64,000 bases of DNA, taken from NCBI RefSeq assembly GCF_001426085.1, contig NZ_LMRR01000005.1, forward strand, positions 1-64,000. The letters run 5' to 3'. This document shows positions 8,616 through 16,571 of the stretch, piece by piece. Position 1 is the stretch's first letter. Every line of letters begins with the position of its first letter. The notes under the pieces were generated by a model that had not been told where the DNA came from, made no database searches, and was given only the letters and a program-made list of their open reading frames with translations. Source of the stretch: Rhodococcus sp. Leaf278 (GTDB lineage: Bacteria; Actinomycetota; Actinomycetes; Mycobacteriales; Mycobacteriaceae). Both the position numbers and the translations under genes were made by a program.

Positions 8616-8627
8616 AACCGATCGGTT
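8616..8627. promoter_or_regulatory. Perfect 12-bp palindrome upstream of esterase
   Basis: AACCGATCGGTT is a perfect palindrome within an almost symmetric TACGAACCGATCGGTTTCGTA. The form is common for TetR-family operators. It lies 50 bases upstream of the esterase gene and 20 bases after the sigma-factor stop. No TetR gene is adjacent, so the regulator would be encoded elsewhere. Confidence 0.4.
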
Positions 8628-8676
8628 TCGTAATCTGATCGTTAGCGGTAGAAAGCGGAATCCGTGCGACCCTCGT

Positions 8677-9699
8677 ATGGTGCTGATGTTGCCAGTGGGA
8701 CTGAAGAGAAAGAGGCGAACTCGATCCGGGGCGGTCGTGACGGCTGCCGTGCTGGGAGCGATGCTGCTGTCCGGACCAACGGCCCAGGCCCTGCCGGGAA
8801 ACTCGGGATCGGCCGACGCGGCGGCGGGAGCCGTCGGGATCCATCAGGTGTCGGCCACCCGTGCAGTGCTGAACGTGTTCTCCCCGTCCATGAATCGCGT
8901 CATCTCCAACGAGGTTCTGCATTCGCCGGGGGGCGGACCTGCCCCGAGCCTGATCCTGCTCAACGGTGCGCTCGGCAACGAGGACGGCGTGGGGTGGCTC
9001 AACAACTCCGGCGTCGAGCAGTTCTTTCTCGACAAGAACGTCACGGTCGTAGCGCCGATCGGCGGCCGCTTCAGCTTCTATACCGATTGGCAGACAACCG
9101 ATCCGGTACTGGGCAGGAACATGTGGCAGACCTACCTGACTCGCGAGCTTCCTGCCGCCGTCGACGCCGCGTACGGATCCAACGGTCGGCGCGGGGTGGC
9201 AGGACTGTCGATGAGCGGTGGGCCTGCACTGGATCTGGCGATCCAGGCCCCGGATGTGTTCGACGCCGCCGCGTCGTTCAGTGGATGCCCGGCACCATCG
9301 AATCCACTTGCTACCGCAGGTATCTCGACGATGATCGCCGGCGGCCTCAACAACCCGTTCAACATGTGGGGGTTGCCGGGAAGTCAGGGCTGGCGCGATC
9401 ATGATCCGTCCCTCAACGTCGAACGACTGCGCGGAACAGCGGTGTACGTCAGCTCGTCCCGCGGACTTCCCGGACCGGTGGACCGGATCCCCGAGGGTGC
9501 GATTCCACCGTTCGGCGGGATGGCGGTCGAGGCGATGGTGAACTACTGCACGTCGATCTTCGTCGACGCGTTGCGCAGGGCCGATGTGCCGGCCACGATC
9601 TCCATGCGTGAGGAGGGCGCACACACGTGGCCGCTGTTCGAGGATCAGCTTCGCGAGGCCTGGTTCACCACGCTGGCACCGGCTCTGGGAACAAGGTGA
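8677..9699 (+). CDS. Secreted esterase, antigen 85/mycolyltransferase-like alpha/beta hydrolase
   Basis: A 340-residue exported alpha/beta hydrolase. A signal peptide is evident (KRKRR, hydrophobic core, cleavage near TAQALP). The nucleophile elbow is GLSMSGG with the likely catalytic serine at residue 178, and EEGAHTWPLF near the C terminus holds the likely catalytic histidine. The GLSM elbow and overall layout resemble the antigen 85 family, which moves mycolic acids onto trehalose and arabinogalactan in the cell envelope. A simple esterase role is also possible. ATG codons at 8677 and 8686 are both usable; no strong ribosome site decides. Confidence 0.8.
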   Translation: MVLMLPVGLKRKRRTRSGAVVTAAVLGAMLLSGPTAQALPGNSGSADAAAGAVGIHQVSATRAVLNVFSPSMNRVISNEVLHSPGGGPAPSLILLNGALGNEDGVGWLNNSGVEQFFLDKNVTVVAPIGGRFSFYTDWQTTDPVLGRNMWQTYLTRELPAAVDAAYGSNGRRGVAGLSMSGGPALDLAIQAPDVFDAAASFSGCPAPSNPLATAGISTMIAGGLNNPFNMWGLPGSQGWRDHDPSLNVERLRGTAVYVSSSRGLPGPVDRIPEGAIPPFGGMAVEAMVNYCTSIFVDALRRADVPATISMREEGAHTWPLFEDQLREAWFTTLAPALGTR

Positions 9700-9762
9700 T
9701 TGGTACCGGACTCTCGCGGGTACGCGTCGATGGACAAGCACCGACGAAGGGACCACACCGAC

Positions 9763-9978
9763 ATGGCGAAAGACGACTTGCACAAGGGTGACAAGGTCGA
9801 ATGGCAGACCCACGGGACCAAGACCGAGGGAACGGTGGTGGAGAAGATCACCTCCGAGACCGAAGCCGCAGGCAGAACCGTGAAGGCCTCGAAGGACGAA
9901 CCTCAGTACCGGGTCGAGAGCGACAAGTCCGGCAAGGATGCAGTACACAAGCCGGAGTCGCTCGACAAGAAGGACTGA
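9763..9978 (+). CDS. DUF2945 (TUDOR-like) small protein
   Basis: A 71-residue, highly charged protein matching the DUF2945/hypervirulence-associated TUDOR-type family: it starts KGDKVEWQTHG, continues with EGTVVEKIT and ends with YRVESDKSGKDAVHKPE. The likely fold is a small beta barrel; function is unknown. The ATG at 9763 has AAGGGA about 11 bases upstream. An earlier ATG at 9730 would add 11 mostly basic residues and is less typical of the family. Confidence 0.75.
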   Translation: MAKDDLHKGDKVEWQTHGTKTEGTVVEKITSETEAAGRTVKASKDEPQYRVESDKSGKDAVHKPESLDKKD

Positions 9979-9990
9979 GCGACCACGAGG

Positions 9991-10072
9991 CGCAAACGCG
10001 CGCGCATTCGTCGAGTGCGCGCGGATTCGCGGCCTGTTTCGCGCGCGTCTGGCAAGCGCGCGCGCGTTTGCG
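9991..10072. repeat. GC-rich inverted repeat sharing a core with 220-239
   Basis: A 15-base left arm, CGCAAACGCGCGCGC (9991-10005), is the exact complement of the right arm at 10058-10072. The interior is filled with further GCGCGC runs. The outer arms repeat the palindrome at 220-239. It sits between the convergent DUF2945 gene and the 682-residue protein, so it may act as a bidirectional terminator or be a copy of a dispersed palindromic element. Confidence 0.5.
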
Positions 10073-10099
10073 GATCTCGATGACGCACCACGGCCCCGC

Positions 10100-12148
10100 T
10101 CAGGCCTGAGGCACCGATCGTTCTGCGCCCCAACTTCGTTCGATGTAGCCGCGTATCCGATCGATGTCCTCGGCGGGGATTCTCTCCGGCTCCCCGTTCT
10201 CCAGCGGATCGGTGTGGAAGATGTACAAGCGTGAAGCGAACTGGTCGAACGGCAGCGAACCCTCGCCTGCGCGTTCGCCGTTGCCCGCCGTTCCCACGAC
10301 GACGCCGTCGCCCCAGTCCTGCCCGCTGTCGTTGTTCGGATTGAAGAAATAGACCCGCATGACGCCGTCGGGGTCGGTGGTCACGCGCAGAATTGTAATG
10401 GCGTGCCAGCCCACATACCGTGCAGCACTGTCGGTTACGGCCACACCGGCAGGCTGCGGATGGATCAACGGCTGATGCCCGTTGTACTCCGGGTGGTACG
10501 CGGCGTAGAACTGCCGTAGAAATGCGTCCAGGTCGATGATATTTCCGGTGGCCACGTCGACGTCGATGTGGAACTCGCGCGCCGACCACCACCCGTGGAA
10601 CTCCGGGTTGACCCAACGGTGCGGATCGCCGGGACGATCGGCGCAGCGCCTGACCATCTCGGCGTAGATGCGATCGAGATGCGGAACCAGCAGCAGAGAC
10701 ACGGGGTCGAGGTCCACCGGATCGGACGTGGCGACGCCGCTGACACTGTCGGTCGAGGAGATCGACTGCCCCTCGAAGTGCATGACGATCTCTTCGTCAC
10801 GCGCCGCCCACACCACCATCTGCAGCAGGTAGTCGGGATCGTTGTACGCCCACATCGACAGCGCTCGCGCCGACTGGCATGTCGGGTTGTCGCCCTGACC
10901 GACTCCGAGCGGTTGCCCGAGCATCGACAACAATCCACCCAGCAAGCGCGACTGCGGTGCCGGTACCGGACCGAACGTGGTGTTCAGCTTGTCCTGCACT
11001 GCCGGTGCGAGTTTCAGCGACATCTGCCGCCACAACGACGGCACGATCGGCGGCTGATGCAGAATTCCGCGATCGAGCAGCAGCGCCAATCCGTAGAGGC
11101 ACTGCGCGGTTTCGGGGAACACCGTCTCCTCGATGAGACGATGAACCAGTTCCGGGTAGCGCGTCAGACACGTGCGACCGGTATCGGACAGACCGAGTGC
11201 TTCGGGGAGAACGTACGAGTAGTGATCGACGAGGTACTGCGTCAACGTCGCGTGGTACGGCGAGACGAGTCCGGTGTCGTGCATCGCTCGCGCGAATCCG
11301 CGGGCCTCGAACTGCAATGCCTCGACGTCCATCGCCTCGAGGCGTGACCGATACACCTCGACGCCCGGATCCTCTCGGCACGCATCGGTGGTGCCGAACA
11401 AGGCTGTGATCAACCGATCCAGTCCCTGGCCCGACGTGCCGAGGTCGACGGTGGGGTCGTCACGATAGATTGCGATGCGGGTGACCATCGCCTTGATCGT
11501 GTCCACCTGGATCGGGCGCTGTCGCAGAATTCGCCAGATCTCCTCGACCAACTCGTCGAGCACACTGTCGTAGCCGATCTGCCCGGCCACGTACCCGAAA
11601 AGATCGCGAATCAGGTGGGCGGTACGGCCCAACCGAACTCGCTCCGACTCCGACGGAGGTGTGAACAGAACGTCGAGATTGACCGCGAGAACCTGCGAGA
11701 GGAATCGTCGCGCATCCTCGGCCGAGACGGCCGCATGCTCGTACTCGCCCGCGACGATCGCGACCATCCGGAGTTCGCTGGTCGCCTCGAGGACGAAGGT
11801 GTCGTCGTTGCCACTGCGCAGGCTCGGGCCCACGAACGCCGGTACGAGAATATCGGGCTGAGCCCAATCCGTACCGGCGAACAAGCCGGCCGTTTCCAGC
11901 GTCGCGGCGCGCTCCCGAATCGCATGACACCCGCCGGGCTGCAACAGAACTCGATGCAGCGCGTCGAGAACCCGCCGCACCTTGGTGTTCTTACTGAACT
12001 CGGGTGCACCGGCCAACGCCTCGGTGGCGTGGTCGAGTTGGGCCAGTCTCGACGCCAGAGCCTTGTCGACCGGTGCCTCATCGGCTCGTGCCGGCTCGCC
12101 CATAGTCTGCGTCGTGGGTTCGTGGTCGTTACCGAGTTGTTGCTTCAC
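10100..12148 (-). CDS. Large protein of unknown function, possible cysteine-type catalytic C-terminal domain
   Basis: A 682-residue soluble protein that I do not recognise as a named family. The N-terminal 400 residues are helix-rich. The C-terminal part has Cys424 in GDNPTCQSARALSMW, His582 in YVGWHAITILRV and an Asn cluster (603-606) in FFNPNNDSGQDWG. Cys, His and Asn in this order and spacing resemble a papain-like/transglutaminase-like triad. Catalysis is inferred and not shown by a family match. The start is GTG at 12148, overlapping the stop of the ATP-grasp gene (GTGA), so the two proteins are made together. The pair could build or cut a small peptide or modify a protein. Confidence 0.6.
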   Translation of the reverse strand: MKQQLGNDHEPTTQTMGEPARADEAPVDKALASRLAQLDHATEALAGAPEFSKNTKVRRVLDALHRVLLQPGGCHAIRERAATLETAGLFAGTDWAQPDILVPAFVGPSLRSGNDDTFVLEATSELRMVAIVAGEYEHAAVSAEDARRFLSQVLAVNLDVLFTPPSESERVRLGRTAHLIRDLFGYVAGQIGYDSVLDELVEEIWRILRQRPIQVDTIKAMVTRIAIYRDDPTVDLGTSGQGLDRLITALFGTTDACREDPGVEVYRSRLEAMDVEALQFEARGFARAMHDTGLVSPYHATLTQYLVDHYSYVLPEALGLSDTGRTCLTRYPELVHRLIEETVFPETAQCLYGLALLLDRGILHQPPIVPSLWRQMSLKLAPAVQDKLNTTFGPVPAPQSRLLGGLLSMLGQPLGVGQGDNPTCQSARALSMWAYNDPDYLLQMVVWAARDEEIVMHFEGQSISSTDSVSGVATSDPVDLDPVSLLLVPHLDRIYAEMVRRCADRPGDPHRWVNPEFHGWWSAREFHIDVDVATGNIIDLDAFLRQFYAAYHPEYNGHQPLIHPQPAGVAVTDSAARYVGWHAITILRVTTDPDGVMRVYFFNPNNDSGQDWGDGVVVGTAGNGERAGEGSLPFDQFASRLYIFHTDPLENGEPERIPAEDIDRIRGYIERSWGAERSVPQA

Positions 12149-13386
12149 ACGTAGAAGTCCAGTTCTTCCTGATGTTTCAACAAGTCACGCATGACATAGG
12201 TATCCTCGCCGAAGAAGTACAGCAGGCCCCAGTGGGTGCCGAATGCCGTTCTCTTGGTGACGGTTTCCTCGATAGGTGCCGAGAGGTCGTTGGTCTCGTA
12301 GTAATCGTGCCCGCTCGTCTCCTCCGGAATTTGGAGCTGGCTTACGACACGGCGTCGTGGATAGACACCGAAACATCCGGCGACACCGGTTGCATCGACG
12401 ACCTCCTTCGGGAAGAAGGCGTCGATCTCCTCCTCGGTGGTCTTCGGGTCGAACGCCAACGCCAGGCCCTGGTAGGCGTTGAATCCGTAGGCTCGTTCGA
12501 GGAGCTCGAACACCTTGAAACCCGGTGGACGATAAGCCACCTCACCGAAGTACATTTCACCGTCGCTGGTGACGAAGTACTCGGGGTGAATGAATCCGAA
12601 CTCGATGTCGAAGGTCTTGATCAGCTTCTCGATCTGCACCGTGATCTGCTCGCGGTACTTCTCCAGCTCGGGCGTCGCAGGAACGAACACCGAGTATCCG
12701 AGGGTGACGTACTCCGAGATGTTGAGGAACTTGATCTTGCCGTTGTGAATCCATGCTTCGACAGCGAACTCCCAGCCGTCGAGGTGCGATTCCATCAGCG
12801 CCGGAAATTCCTCGTCGGGAATGGAGTCGACCTCGTCAGGGGTACGAATGACGCGGTGGCCGAGGCAACCGGCCTTGTCGAAGGCCTTGACATGGATCGG
12901 GTCGTTGGGATCGCCGTCGAGCTTGAGCAGCGTCTGGTTGACACGTTTGAGGAATCGAATGACGTCCTCACGGTCGTGGGCTTCTTCGAAGATGCCCACT
13001 CGAATGCCGCCGAGCTGAGCGCGGCGCTTCATCAAGGACTTGTCGCGCAACAGCATTGCCTGACCGAACAGGCGTGGGTTGCCGAGCAACACCGAGTTGA
13101 TGGCGCCGGCCCACTCCACCGTCTCTTCGTACAACGGAATCGCGACATCGACACCTTTGTCCCGAAGGGTTTCGGCGATTTCCAGCGAGCGATCGTTGAG
13201 TCGCTCGAAGTTCCACGGGATGTAAGGAATGTCGTGCTCGGTGCAGTACGCCTCGGCCCACTCCGGGGCAACGACGACGTAGCGCCGATCGAACTTGTCC
13301 AGTGCTTCCACCGCGGCCAAACTCCACCCCAGCAGGGCCACGTAACCCTTGTTCGGGTCTTTCTCCAGCCTGTCTGGCTGAGCCAT
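12145..13386 (-). CDS. ATP-grasp domain protein of unknown substrate
   Basis: A 413-residue ATP-grasp enzyme, of the group that joins a carboxylate to an amine, thiol or similar through an acyl-phosphate. Central motifs are MESHLDGWEFAVEAW and IHPEYFVTSDGEMYFGEV; the latter ends GEVAYRPPG in place of the usual E-x-N-x-R, so the metal-binding Asn appears replaced. The N terminus has a Rossmann-like segment (YVALLGWSLAAVEAL). The ATG at 13386 has a strong GGGGAAGGAAC upstream. It is transcribed with the 682-residue protein at 10100-12148. The substrate is not identifiable from sequence; no purine, biotin or cell-wall gene is nearby. Confidence 0.8.
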   Translation of the reverse strand: MAQPDRLEKDPNKGYVALLGWSLAAVEALDKFDRRYVVVAPEWAEAYCTEHDIPYIPWNFERLNDRSLEIAETLRDKGVDVAIPLYEETVEWAGAINSVLLGNPRLFGQAMLLRDKSLMKRRAQLGGIRVGIFEEAHDREDVIRFLKRVNQTLLKLDGDPNDPIHVKAFDKAGCLGHRVIRTPDEVDSIPDEEFPALMESHLDGWEFAVEAWIHNGKIKFLNISEYVTLGYSVFVPATPELEKYREQITVQIEKLIKTFDIEFGFIHPEYFVTSDGEMYFGEVAYRPPGFKVFELLERAYGFNAYQGLALAFDPKTTEEEIDAFFPKEVVDATGVAGCFGVYPRRRVVSQLQIPEETSGHDYYETNDLSAPIEETVTKRTAFGTHWGLLYFFGEDTYVMRDLLKHQEELDFYV

Positions 13387-13602
13387 GAAGTTCCTTCCCC
13401 TAGATGATTCATCGGTCGAGGTCCTTCGCTCCACCGTACAGAGGCGGTATCGGTTGCTCGGCACCCCTGTATGCGACTGTCGATCGGGAACGCGCCGGAC
13501 CCAGGTGTTCACTACCGGCCACGATCGACAGATTTCCGCCGATCGTGCACGATCGTGAACAACCAGGTGCGAGTCGCGCCACCGAGGAACGAGGAGCACG
13601 AG

Positions 13603-13941
13603 ATGACGGTCGACAAAACCGGTGCCGAGGTGGAGATCGCCCAGCAAGCAGACCGTTTCACGGTCTCGGTCGAGGGCGCGCAGGTCGGCTTCACCGAGTT
13701 CGTCGACGAGGATGCGCGGCGCATCTTCTTCCACACCGAGGTCGACGCGGTATACGGCGGACGCGGTCTGGCAACGATTCTCGTACAGCAGGCACTCGAC
13801 GCCACCCGGGCCGACGCCAAGCGCATCGTTCCGATCTGTCCCTTGGTCGAGGCGTTCGTGGGTAAGCACTCGGAATTCGACGACATCGTCGAGCAGCCCA
13901 CCGACGAGGTCCGGCAATGGCTGGCCGACCAGCAGAATTGA
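13603..13941 (+). CDS. Small GNAT-like N-acetyltransferase
   Basis: A 112-residue protein of the short GCN5-like N-acetyltransferase type (YjdJ-like). The acetyl-CoA loop is visible as YGGRGLATILVQQALD, and the C-terminal segment IVPICPLVEAFVGKH is typical of this mini-GNAT group. The target is unknown. The ATG at 13603 is preceded by GAGGAG at a 6-base distance; an upstream in-frame extension to 13471 lacks such a site. It diverges from the ATP-grasp operon across about 215 bases. Confidence 0.8.
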   Translation: MTVDKTGAEVEIAQQADRFTVSVEGAQVGFTEFVDEDARRIFFHTEVDAVYGGRGLATILVQQALDATRADAKRIVPICPLVEAFVGKHSEFDDIVEQPTDEVRQWLADQQN

Positions 13942-13982
13942 GGCGGGAATAGCGTCCGGCACCGGTAGGTTGAGCTGTATTA

Positions 13983-14002
13983 GTAGTTGCAGAGTCAACT
14001 AC
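13983..14002. promoter_or_regulatory. Inverted repeat in the pirin promoter
   Basis: GTAGTTG and CAACTAC form exact 7-base arms around CAGAGT, 18 bases upstream of the pirin start. The shape fits a MarR-family operator. No MarR gene is adjacent, so the regulator is unknown. Confidence 0.4.
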
Positions 14003-14020
14003 CCAGCCGAAAGGGAAGCC

Positions 14021-14956
14021 ATGCCCGCAGTGACGGTCGACAACATCCTCGCGTTGCCCCGAATCCCCATGCCCGACGCCACCGCCGTCCCCCGGCCGGT
14101 CCGGTCCGTCACGACGGCCCCGACCGGGTACGAAGGCGAGGGCTTTCCGGTTCGCCGCGCGTTTGCAGGACTGGACATGTCGGCCCTCGACCCGTTCATC
14201 CACATGGATCAGATGGGCGAGGTGAACTACGCGCCCGGTGAGCCCAAGGGCACGCCGTGGCATCCGCACCGTGGATTCGAAACCGTGACCTACATGATCG
14301 ACGGGATCATGGAGCACAAGGACTCTCACGGTGGCGGCGGCATCATCAGCGGTGGCGACACGCAATGGATGACAGCCGGTGGGGGAATTCTGCACATCGA
14401 GGCCCCGCCCGAGCATTTGGTTCTCTCCGGCGGGCTGTTTCACGGCGTACAACTGTGGGTCAATCTGCCGCGGGAGAACAAGATGGCGCACCCGCGCTAT
14501 CAGGACATCACCGGTAGCAAGGTGGCGTTGGCGTCGAGTCCCGACGGCGGTGCGCTCGTTCGCGTCATCGCCGGTGAGATCGCCGGTATGCAGGGCCCGG
14601 GTTCGACATACACTCCGATTGCGCTCTCGCACAGTACGATAGCTCCCGGGGCGCAGCTGACCATACCCTGGAACAAGGACTTCAACGCTCTCGTCTATGT
14701 GCTCGCGGGCGAGGGCACCGTCGGTGCGGAGAAGCGCCCGATCCGGATGGGGCAGACGGCGTTGTTCGGCCGCGGCGACACCATCGAGATGGCCGCGTCG
14801 GCGGTGGGGGAGTCGCTCGAGGTGTTCGTTCTCGGTGGAAAGCCGATTCGGGAGCCCGTTGCCATGGCAGGCCCGTTCGTCATGAACACCAAGTCCGAAG
14901 TGCTGCAGGCCTTCGAGGACTACCAGGCCGGACGGCTGGGCGTTCCTGTCGAGTGA
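14021..14956 (+). CDS. Pirin family protein
   Basis: A 311-residue bicupin of the pirin family. The metal-binding set of the N-terminal cupin is complete: His81 and His83 in HPHRGFET, and His125 and Glu127 in GILHIEAPP. Bacterial pirins act as iron-dependent quercetin-type dioxygenases or as stress-linked regulators; sequence alone does not decide. The ATG at 14021 has AAGGGA upstream. The gene is followed after 4 bases by a small membrane-protein gene, suggesting co-transcription. Confidence 0.92.
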   Translation: MPAVTVDNILALPRIPMPDATAVPRPVRSVTTAPTGYEGEGFPVRRAFAGLDMSALDPFIHMDQMGEVNYAPGEPKGTPWHPHRGFETVTYMIDGIMEHKDSHGGGGIISGGDTQWMTAGGGILHIEAPPEHLVLSGGLFHGVQLWVNLPRENKMAHPRYQDITGSKVALASSPDGGALVRVIAGEIAGMQGPGSTYTPIALSHSTIAPGAQLTIPWNKDFNALVYVLAGEGTVGAEKRPIRMGQTALFGRGDTIEMAASAVGESLEVFVLGGKPIREPVAMAGPFVMNTKSEVLQAFEDYQAGRLGVPVE

Positions 14957-14960
14957 TCAC

Positions 14961-15560
14961 ATGAGCCGTGCAACGATTCGGGGTATGACCGACGCCGAGC
15001 CCCGTATTCGCAGAACCCGGTTGTATCGCCGGTTGGTCACCCGTGCCGGCGGTCCACTGACGCCCGCGCGGGCGGCAGCACGGTTGTCCGCCTACGTCTA
15101 CGGAAACATCCTCATCCTCGCGGCGGTTGCGGCGTCGACGCCCGGCTCGATCGAACACGGAACAGCTGCGGTCCTGGTTCTGGCCACGGCCGGGACGACC
15201 TTTCTGGCGCACGTGTTCGCCGATTTCGTGGCCGGTAGTCAGATACCCGAGGCGCACGGAGACGCCACCGACGAGCAACGCAAGTTCAAAGCTTTCGAGG
15301 AGCTTCGCGATGCCGTCCCCATCCTGAGTTCCGGAACCGTCCCGGCGCTGATGCTGGCGCTCGGCTGGTTGTCGGTGCTCCCGGCGCAGTGGGCGGAACT
15401 GTTGGCCGGTGGTGTCATCGTGGTGCGCATCGCCACGATCCAGATGGTCACCGAGCGAATTCGCGGCAACCGGTTGACCTTCCGTGCATTTCTCGGTGGG
15501 CTGGCCACCGCAGCGGTTGCGGCACTGATCGTGCTGGCGAAGGTGTTTCTGGGGCACTAG
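14961..15560 (+). CDS. Small integral membrane protein, function unknown
   Basis: A 199-residue protein with about four or five hydrophobic segments: ILILAAVAAST, AVLVLATAGTTFLAHVFADFV, VPALMLALGWLSVL, LLAGGVIVVRIAT and a C-terminal TAAVAALIVLAKVFL. The charged segment between helices 2 and 3 (about residues 94-114) probably faces the cytoplasm. I see no transporter signature; weak resemblance to VIT1-like proteins is not enough to name it. It starts 4 bases after pirin, and its stop overlaps by four bases the stop of the convergent PhlG-like gene. Confidence 0.7.
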   Translation: MSRATIRGMTDAEPRIRRTRLYRRLVTRAGGPLTPARAAARLSAYVYGNILILAAVAASTPGSIEHGTAAVLVLATAGTTFLAHVFADFVAGSQIPEAHGDATDEQRKFKAFEELRDAVPILSSGTVPALMLALGWLSVLPAQWAELLAGGVIVVRIATIQMVTERIRGNRLTFRAFLGGLATAAVAALIVLAKVFLGH

Positions 15561-16489
15561 CTCCCGAACTCGGCGTACAACTCGGGCAGGAAGCCGGCGA
15601 GGTGGTTCATCTCCTGTCCGCAGTGCAGCATCAGATCTCGGGCGAGATCGAGCCCGAGCACGAGGTCGGTAGGATCTACCGACGCTCCCCGGCGGACAGC
15701 GCACGCGGCCTGCTTCACGTCCGGTACGTGCAACCCGCGCAGGTTCAGGTGGAAGCGGCTGCGCATCTCGGCACCGCCGTCGACGGGTCTGACCTGATGG
15801 GCCAGCCACCCCAGATCCACCGGTGCGATGGAGCTTCCCACTCGGCCGAAGACGATCGTCTGATCCGTGGGCACGTCGAAGCCGTGCGCAATCGGATCAC
15901 GAAAGCCGATGCCCAGTTGCTGCAGTTTGGGGCCGACGTACTCGTCCACGAACGTCGTGTTGCCGACGTATTTGGCCTTGTCGGGTATGTCGAGTGCCGT
16001 CCGATCCTCCGCCAGAGCGGCGTACAGGTGGGCATCGGGGTGCCACAGCTTGTAGCGGGCCGCTTCGGTGGAGTGCCATCCGAACCACCAGTCCCACATG
16101 GCCGCCGTCACCCGAGGCATCACCGTGCGTACCGCCACGAACGTCACCCCGTCGGCTCGCTGCCCGTACCCGGTCTCGACTCGGGAGTACCCGGTGGGGC
16201 CGAGATCGGTTGTGATCGAATCGAATCCGGGTACCGCGTCGGGTGAGAGCGGGGGTGCCGCATAGGCATCGGCCACCGCAGTCGGTGCCGGACTCGTTCG
16301 CTCTGCCATGTAGCGGGCGTACGGCCGATCTCGATCGGCGTCTCGATAGCCCGCGTAACGCTCACCGCAGTCGTCCGCAGATCCGACCGTCGGTGCTGCG
16401 GCCGCCCTCGATGCAGTCCCGAGGACGGTCGCGGTCACCGCCGCTGCGGCCCCCAGGACGACCTGACGCCGTGTCGGCTTTCGTATCAT
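15557..16489 (-). CDS. PhlG/phloretin hydrolase-like secreted hydrolase (DAPG hydrolase family)
   Basis: A 310-residue protein whose mature part matches the family of 2,4-diacetylphloroglucinol hydrolase PhlG and phloretin hydrolase: zinc enzymes that cleave a carbon-carbon bond between an aromatic ring and an acyl group. Candidate metal ligands are His150, the Asp/Glu pair at 182-183, and His289-x3-Glu293 in LHCGQEMNHLAGF, close to the order in PhlG. The N terminus TRRQVVLGAAAAVTATVLG is a Tat-type signal, which would make this an exported form, unusual for the family. The ATG at 16489 has GGGGGAAC just upstream. It diverges from a TetR gene over an operator at 16503-16518, so it is probably induced by its aromatic substrate. 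Confidence 0.78.
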   Translation of the reverse strand: MIRKPTRRQVVLGAAAAVTATVLGTASRAAAAPTVGSADDCGERYAGYRDADRDRPYARYMAERTSPAPTAVADAYAAPPLSPDAVPGFDSITTDLGPTGYSRVETGYGQRADGVTFVAVRTVMPRVTAAMWDWWFGWHSTEAARYKLWHPDAHLYAALAEDRTALDIPDKAKYVGNTTFVDEYVGPKLQQLGIGFRDPIAHGFDVPTDQTIVFGRVGSSIAPVDLGWLAHQVRPVDGGAEMRSRFHLNLRGLHVPDVKQAACAVRRGASVDPTDLVLGLDLARDLMLHCGQEMNHLAGFLPELYAEFGS

Positions 16490-16502
16490 GTGTTCCCCCA
16501 TG

Positions 16503-16518
16503 CTCAACTTCCGTTGAG
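16503..16518. promoter_or_regulatory. TetR operator between divergent genes
   Basis: CTCAAC-TTCC-GTTGAG is a perfect inverted repeat in the 82-base gap between the PhlG-like gene and the TetR gene. Its location, 14 bases upstream of the hydrolase start, would let a bound repressor block that gene and possibly its own. Confidence 0.6.
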
Positions 16519-16571
16519 GATATGGCGTGGTCTCCGGGAGTGTCAACGACCTGGCCAGTACACTGCGCGGT

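Noticed and set aside
7579-9948. Long minus-strand open frame spanning the sigma factor and esterase
   Set aside because: It crosses two well-supported plus-strand genes and the gap between them, and the translation is Arg/His-rich without domains, as expected for an antisense frame in GC-rich DNA.
12145-13386. Interpreting the ATP-grasp pair as part of the nearby MAA pathway
   Set aside because: It lies more than 4 kb from the operon with unrelated genes between, and MysC and MysD homologues are already present there.
12172-13407. Plus-strand frame opposite the ATP-grasp gene
   Set aside because: It has no recognisable domain, while the minus strand has ATP-grasp motifs and a strong ribosome site.
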